NCBI GenBank assembly: GCA_021234155.1
Contig: JAJEKV010000021.1
Location: 17,779,710 to 17,843,709 of the forward strand
From: Isoetes taiwanensis
Taxonomy: Eukaryota; Streptophyta; Lycopodiopsida; Isoetales; Isoetaceae
Length of the DNA stretch: 64,000 nt
Direction of reading: 5' to 3'
This document shows, piece by piece, positions 59,406 through 64,000 of the stretch (position 1 is its first letter; every line of letters begins with the position of its first letter). The notes beneath the pieces were generated by a model, which did no database searches, was not told where the DNA came from, and saw only the letters and a list, made by a program, of their open reading frames with translations. The translations under genes were made by a program, and so were the position numbers.

Positions 59406-59594
59406 TCAGGCGGGGGCCATCTTGAGCTCTATATGGAGGTCGTCCTCGCAGGCATACATCTTCATTTCGAGGAGTCGCTCCTCGTCATCATAACCTGCAT
59501 GCACCCACTCGAGCACCCGCAACGAAGCAACAGCTTGATGATCCATGATGAGCTTCTCCACCTCTGGAGAAGTGAACTGTGACGTTCCAGGCAT
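59406..59594 (-). CDS. Short coding-like ORF abutting an LTR (62 aa, probably truncated)
   Basis: MPGTSQFTSPEVEKL... to ...HIELKMAPA, 62 residues with a coding-like mix of charged residues (YDDEERLLEMKMYACEDD). Its first five codons lie inside the LTR that starts at 59578, so the natural N-terminus is either lost or supplied by the LTR. Family not recognised. Confidence 0.3.
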   Translation of the reverse strand: MPGTSQFTSPEVEKLIMDHQAVASLRVLEWVHAGYDDEERLLEMKMYACEDDLHIELKMAPA

Positions 59595-61222
59595 TTATAC
59601 AATATACGTATGCACGCCGGGACACGTCACTAGGACATAAGGGGGTAATTGTCTAAGTGGGAGTCGACCACAATGGTTTTATTTAGCTATGTTAATAAAT
59701 CCATTGTGGATAATTATAAAGTATATAGCCTAATTACCCTAATTAAGCTAAATTAGTTAATTAGCACCAACAAGGGGGTGCCACTTGGCCCAAATCGATT
59801 GGGCAAGGCATGGTTTCCATTTTGGACACCCAAATTAGGGCTTTTGTGCCCCAATTCGAATTAGGAGCAGCTGGAGATGGAGGAGAGGAGGCTGGCCTAA
59901 GGAGCGCTTGGCCCAAGGACTATTCTTTGGCCCAAGGAGCAGCTGAGCGCCCAAGGACTGTTGTTGACCCCCCGAATCGCCAGACACCCACTAGCTGTCG
60001 CTGCCACCCTAGTTACAGCAAGATGGAAGCACCCCACGATAATGGTTCCAGCCGAAACACTGGTTAGTGGTAGTTTAACTTGCAAATTGTAGAATAATAC
60101 TCTAGTATTCTTTTCTGGCTAGTTTTGGTTGAGATTAACCCTTCTTTGGTAATTAGGAATACTTTTCAGTTATGAATGATGCTCTGTTATGGAATGGTCG
60201 ATGTCTCTATGAGTTAGTTCAGTAGTTCCAGTAAACAGGGAATAAAAGGGGGGTAGAGGCCTCTGAGCTTGAGTATAGAATGCTCCTAGTACTTCCTTTA
60301 ACACCCTACTAGTTGCGGCCTGTGTACAAGAGCCCACCGGGTCATAGACGCTATGGACTGGCGTAGCACCAGACAAGGAACACAGTGGTGAAGTGGGGGT
60401 GGGGTCTTGCACGAACATAAAAGGCTCCTGAGACTCCTACAGTGGGCTAGGCCTGATAGTCGATCACGTAGAGGGCCGGGTATGGGTCTGACACTCCCTG
60501 GGTGTAGAGGTGTGACCTGTATGGGGCACCTTGCACTTTGAGTAGATTTAGGGTGAGTAAGCTCCGGGATGCAGGATGCGGGGGTCGCTGATGCGCACGT
60601 ATTCTCTAGCTCACCCATGGAACCCTGCGGATTCGGAAGGGGACGCTTCCCCGACCTGCCTCATCGGACGGGGCTTCATGAACCACGGGTAGGCTGCGGG
60701 GTGATGCCTCGAGCCTGCGTCTCAGGAAGGCTATAGCGAAGCCATAGCGTGAATTGACCCATCCGCAAAGTGTGCGGGGAGGGGGGATGGAGTGGACAAC
60801 CCTAGCCGATGTTCTATGCCAATAGCGCCATGCCAAGATTCGGTCTGGCTGATCTCTTGAGGCCCAACCGCGGTCGACCCTCACCGGAGTCCGAGCGTAG
60901 GGGTAGAACCTGAGGTTTGGGTGTTTTCTTAGTTTTAGATGCATATTCTTTGCCGTTGGTATTTGGATGGATGTGCCACCCTTCGTGGTGGTTATTTATA
61001 GGTGATTTATGCTGTGTGCTAACCCTTGTATTCATGCTTCCGCGACGTAGGAGTCCCATTGAAGGCGTGGGCCGAATGACCCCTTCGTGTCCTTCTTTCG
61101 GGCACCATAATATGGGTGGCGGAATAGCGGAGGGAGCCTCGCTCATGGCGAGGTGGTCGCCATGGGGGGAAAGTCCCCGTATGTATACGTCCGGGTGTCG
61201 TATATATTCAGGGAGCGTCACA
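59578..61222 (+). repeat. LTR of a Ty3/gypsy-like retrotransposon (1645 bp)
   Basis: Begins TGTGACGTTCCAGGC at 59578 and ends AGGGAGCGTCACA at 61222, one base before a PBS. The two ends are inverted copies of each other well beyond the usual TG...CA (TGTGACGTTCC versus TGTGACGCTCC). Large overlapping open frames inside (for example 60298-61260, minus) show no domain and are taken as chance. Confidence 0.78.
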
Positions 61223-61223
61223 G

Positions 61224-61235
61224 TGGTATCAGAGC
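61224..61235 (+). other. Primer-binding site for initiator tRNA-Met
   Basis: TGGTATCAGAGC, identical to the PBS at 27291 but on the plus strand, immediately inside the LTR. It fixes the element's direction (internal region to the right). Confidence 0.93.
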
Positions 61236-61311
61236 CATGATTCTGGTTGACCGAAATCATAGCACTGGCCAGACTCTAACTCGTAGTTCGTCGGCTAGGT
61301 AGGAGGCTAAG

Positions 61312-62516
61312 CTAGTGTGATTGTTAGTTCTTTGATGTTTGGCTTTGTGTTAGGTTAAAGTAAGAAATTGTAGGTTTAAAGAAGTTAGGGCGACTGGAGG
61401 ACCCAAGTTTGGAGGGGCTATAACTTTTTGTAGGTAGCTGGGATGAAGGCGGAAATGGCTCCATTGGATCGGGCGTACTCCAAATACCCTAGGACAGTCG
61501 TTAGCTGGCAAAAAATAGTCAAGGAGGAGCCCCGAAAGTCAACTCGGGCGCCGTCTGCTTTTAGGCGACTCAGGATCATGGTAGGAGCGCATATAATGCC
61601 GTCGTATAAAACGCGTATTTCTGCCATTATAAAAATTTTTGTGTTTTTTTATGTACATATTATTTTGGTGCTCCAATCCAGATTTGAACCCATGAGCTCT
61701 CAACTCCAAGCCTAGTGTGATTGTTAGTTCTTTGATGTTTGGCTTTGTGTTAGGTTAAAGTAAGAAATTGTAGGTTTAAAGAAGTTAGGGCGACTGGAGG
61801 ACCCAAGTTTGGAGGGGCTATAACTTTTTGTAGGTAGCTGGGATGAAGGCGAAAATGGCTCCATTGGATCGGGCGTACCCCAAATACCCTAGGACAGTCG
61901 TTAGCTGGCAAAAAATAGTCAAGGAGGAGCCCCGAAAGTCAACTCGGGCGCCGTCTGCTTTTAGGCGACTCAGGATCATGGTAGGAGCGCATATAATGCC
62001 GTCGTATAAAACGCGTATTTCTGCCGTATAAAAATTTTTGTATTTTTTTTATGTACATATTATTTTGGTGCTCCAATCCAGATTTGAACCCATGAGCTCT
62101 CAACTCCAAGCCTAGTGTGATTGTTAGTTCTTTGATGTTTGGCTTTGTGTTAGGTTAAAGTAAGAAATTGTAGGTTTAAAGAAGTTAGGGCGACTGGAGG
62201 ACCCAAGTTTGGAGGGGCTATAACTTTTTGTAGGTAGCTGGGATGAAGGCGAAAATGGCTCCATTGGATCGGGCGTACCCCAAATACCCTAGGACAGTCG
62301 TTAGCTGGCAAAAAATAGTCAAGGAGGAGCCCCGAAAGTCAACTCGGGCGCCGCCTGCTTTTAGGCGACTCGGGATCATGGTAGGAGCGCGTATAATGCC
62401 GTCGTATAAAACGCGTATTTCTGCCGTATAAAAATTTTTGTATTTTTTTTATGTACATATTATTTTGGTGCCCCAATCCAAATTTGAACCCATGAGCTCT
62501 CAACTCCAAGCCTAGG
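61312..62516 (+). repeat. Three tandem copies of a 400 bp unit in the retrotransposon leader
   Basis: CTAGTGTGATTGTTAGTTC starts at 61312, 61712 and 62112; copies are nearly identical. Each contains a 60-90-residue open frame starting MKAxMAPLDRAYxKYPRTVV that stays open in all three, and each ends in the 3' part of a tRNA-like sequence (GAACCCATGAGCTCTCAACT). The first two copies stop at AAG|CCTAGTGTG, the third continues into the full tRNA-like sequence, so the duplication happened after the SINE insertion. Confidence 0.95.
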
Positions 62517-62540
62517 TGCCTACCACCACACCAAGCTCTC
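62470..62540 (-). repeat. tRNA-derived SINE head
   Basis: On the minus strand, an A box TGGTGTGGTGG (62533-62523) and a B box GGTTCAAATT (62490-62481; GGTTCAAATC in the upstream copies) are spaced as in a tRNA. It is not a proper tRNA gene, as no clean acceptor stem is apparent; SINE origin is the best reading. Confidence 0.6.
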
Positions 62541-62624
62541 TCTTGAATATAATATATAGTGTTTCATATATTTCTTATACACATATAGTACTCTATTTCT
62601 CTGCATAGCAACTTTTATATAAAA

Positions 62625-62699
62625 AGGCACTATGGGGTCTTGAACCCCTGACCTTCTGCACCCAAGCCAACACCTTTACCAATAAGCCAACTTCTTTCG
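62625..62699 (-). repeat. Second tRNA-like SINE head
   Basis: On the minus strand TGGCTTATTGG (A-box-like, 62689-62679) and GGTTCAAGACC (B box, 62644-62634), with a stem AGGGG-TTCAAGA-CCCC typical of a T-arm. No good acceptor stem was seen. Confidence 0.55.
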
Positions 62700-64000
62700 T
62701 GACGGCATATGATACTTTTTCTAGTATTTATAGTGCATCTACTTTCCTATTTAAATTAGAGGCGTGCTTTTGGTAAACCCACGAAGTGGAGGCGCCATAG
62801 CCGCCGGAGCAAGCTCTCTCGCCATAGCCGCCGGAGCAAGTTCTCTCGCCATAGCCGCCGGAGTAAGCACTCTTGCTATAGCTACGGGATAGTCAACCGG
62901 ATAACTGTTAACCATATATAAAGCTAGTATCCCCTAGGAATAAACCGACCAAATGACACGACGTAATCTAGCAAGTCCGGCCAACTTGTTATGATAACAT
63001 CAACTCACTTGGTGGGACTAATTCTAGAATTTAATTAACGACAGAGCAACTCTCTAGAATAGCAGCATGTGTTATATCCTTGGATATTCTTAGGCGACGA
63101 TAATAATGTCCAGTTATCGGCGTTCCTCGATCCATAACTTTAATTATTTTTCCTTTGGTAGATGCCTTGATAACACAATTTCTTCGGCCCTTGCCATGAT
63201 TCAGTCCATACTACATTCATATGCTTTATATTAGACCTTATTCGACGTTATATAAGTAATGTTTTATACACATATTTATAATTAACGTTGTCTCTCTCTA
63301 GTGTCAACCTTGACTCGTCTCATTTAATAGAAAGGATTTCTTTTCGCCCCACCAACTAGGGACTGCCATGCAGCACCCCTCTAGACCATGGGTAGCTTTA
63401 ATCCTACCATCCCTCACTACTTCTTCCCAATGGACGTGTTCTTTTTATGGACCATTTTCCCAGACCACGGTACAACTCTGTAATGCGTAGTGAGTGCTTG
63501 TGTTGGAACCCCCACAATATTGTCAACACTTTGTGCCAAACTTCACCATCTATATGGATGTCATTAATCATCTGTACCACACGCCTGTCAAAGTCACAGC
63601 AGTCCACCCTCTTTTAGAGTTGTTCTCCCGTACAATCCAATGCCACCCAACCATTGTTGATTACTCACCTCCTTCTAGGGTATCCAGATATTTCCAACCA
63701 TTCCTTTAGTGCCCAAATGGCATTAAGTTCCACAAATGAACTTACATATTCCAAGGGGTTATGTGAACATCCCAAAGGACAGTACCACCCAAAGACCCCT
63801 CAAGATAGGCCTCCTCTATTACGAGATCTTGTGTTCAAGTCTCTGGGGGTCCGTCATATGTCTTCGTGGACGCTGCCAATGTGGCATGACATATAAATGC
63901 TATCTACCTATCTATCTATTTATTAAAAATATCCTTGGTGAATTCAATTCACCATCTTGTCTTAGGACATGGAGGTCTTCTTAAGCCATGCACCAAATCT
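62700..64000. other. Non-coding, no gag found
   Basis: The region after the retrotransposon leader shows no gag or pol. A triplicated GCCATAGCCGCCGGAG(C/T)AAG unit lies at 62796-62868. A TATC/CTAT microsatellite at 63900-63922 follows a B-box-like GTGTTCAAGTC at 63830, a possible third SINE. Confidence 0.5.
62796..62868. repeat. Short tandem repeat GCCATAGCCGCCGGAG
   Basis: Three copies about 27 bp apart, each followed by (C/T)AAG(C/T)(T/A)CTCTC-like sequence. Confidence 0.85.

Noticed and set aside
60298-61260. Long minus-strand frames inside the LTR
   Set aside because: No domain, and they span the LTR edge and PBS; treated as chance frames in a GC-rich LTR.
62470-62699. Genuine tRNA genes
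   Set aside because: A and B boxes fit, but I could not see complementary acceptor stems, and copies are truncated and repeated, as in SINEs.
63740-63922. A third SINE ending in a CTAT-rich tail
   Set aside because: A B-box-like GTTCAAGTC and a simple-repeat tail are present, but no A box could be placed at the right distance.
1-64000. CRISPR arrays, bacterial operons or organelle sequence
   Set aside because: Repeats lack regular short spacers, genes have spliceosomal introns, and element types are nuclear plant ones.

Overview
The window is eukaryotic nuclear DNA from a land plant. It is intron-bearing, gene-poor and mostly made of transposable elements. The supporting evidence is a primer-binding site complementary to plant initiator tRNA-Met next to each of two LTRs, a CACTA (En/Spm) transposase, tRNA-derived SINE heads, and a plant-type SDR gene with a canonical intron. 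The DUF7869-type transposon at 55-58 kb is, from memory, mainly known outside angiosperms, so a fern, lycophyte, bryophyte or other large-genome non-flowering plant is my best guess. That taxonomic step is inference.

Layout. 1-9285: GC-rich satellite of about eight and a half head-to-tail copies of a ~1.09 kb unit, with a mosaic, decayed right edge. About 9.6-23.4 kb: remains of a CACTA transposon read on the minus strand. It has a terminal CACTACAAGGG end at 23424, palindromic CGTCGTT-AACGACG subterminal repeats, a small proline-rich ORF, a spliced SET-domain gene (20361-21695), a 5 kb AT-rich stretch, and a broken TNP2 transposase (11.7-14.9 kb). 23.8-28.6 kb: a Ty3/gypsy chromovirus, minus strand, with one LTR, a PBS and pol plus chromodomain, but no gag. 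30.15-31.09 kb: an intact two-exon short-chain dehydrogenase (SDR110C-like) gene. 31-41.7 kb: mostly non-coding, with LINE relics and minisatellites. 41.76-43.29 kb: an intact 507-residue RING E3 ligase. 46.7-58.1 kb: a second DNA transposon. It has a broken plus-strand DUF7869 transposase (55.0-58.1 kb), a divergently transcribed broken gene with class-beta amino-methyltransferase motifs (52.5-48.6 kb), and about fifteen copies of a palindrome AAATTGGGC-n-GCCCAATTT between and around the genes. 59.58-61.22 kb: an LTR followed by a PBS, then three 400 bp tandem repeats and two tRNA-like SINE heads.

Only two genes look like ordinary host genes: the SDR and the RING ligase. The most interesting theme is that two unrelated DNA transposons within 50 kb each carry a chromatin- or DNA-modifying enzyme (SET lysine methyltransferase; amino-methyltransferase) and each carries its own family of short palindromes. 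I read this as parallel acquisition of epigenetic self-control or anti-silencing functions, but the sequence alone does not prove it. Many transposon frames contain frameshifts. Some may be sequencing or assembly indels, because the satellite copies also differ mainly by small indels.
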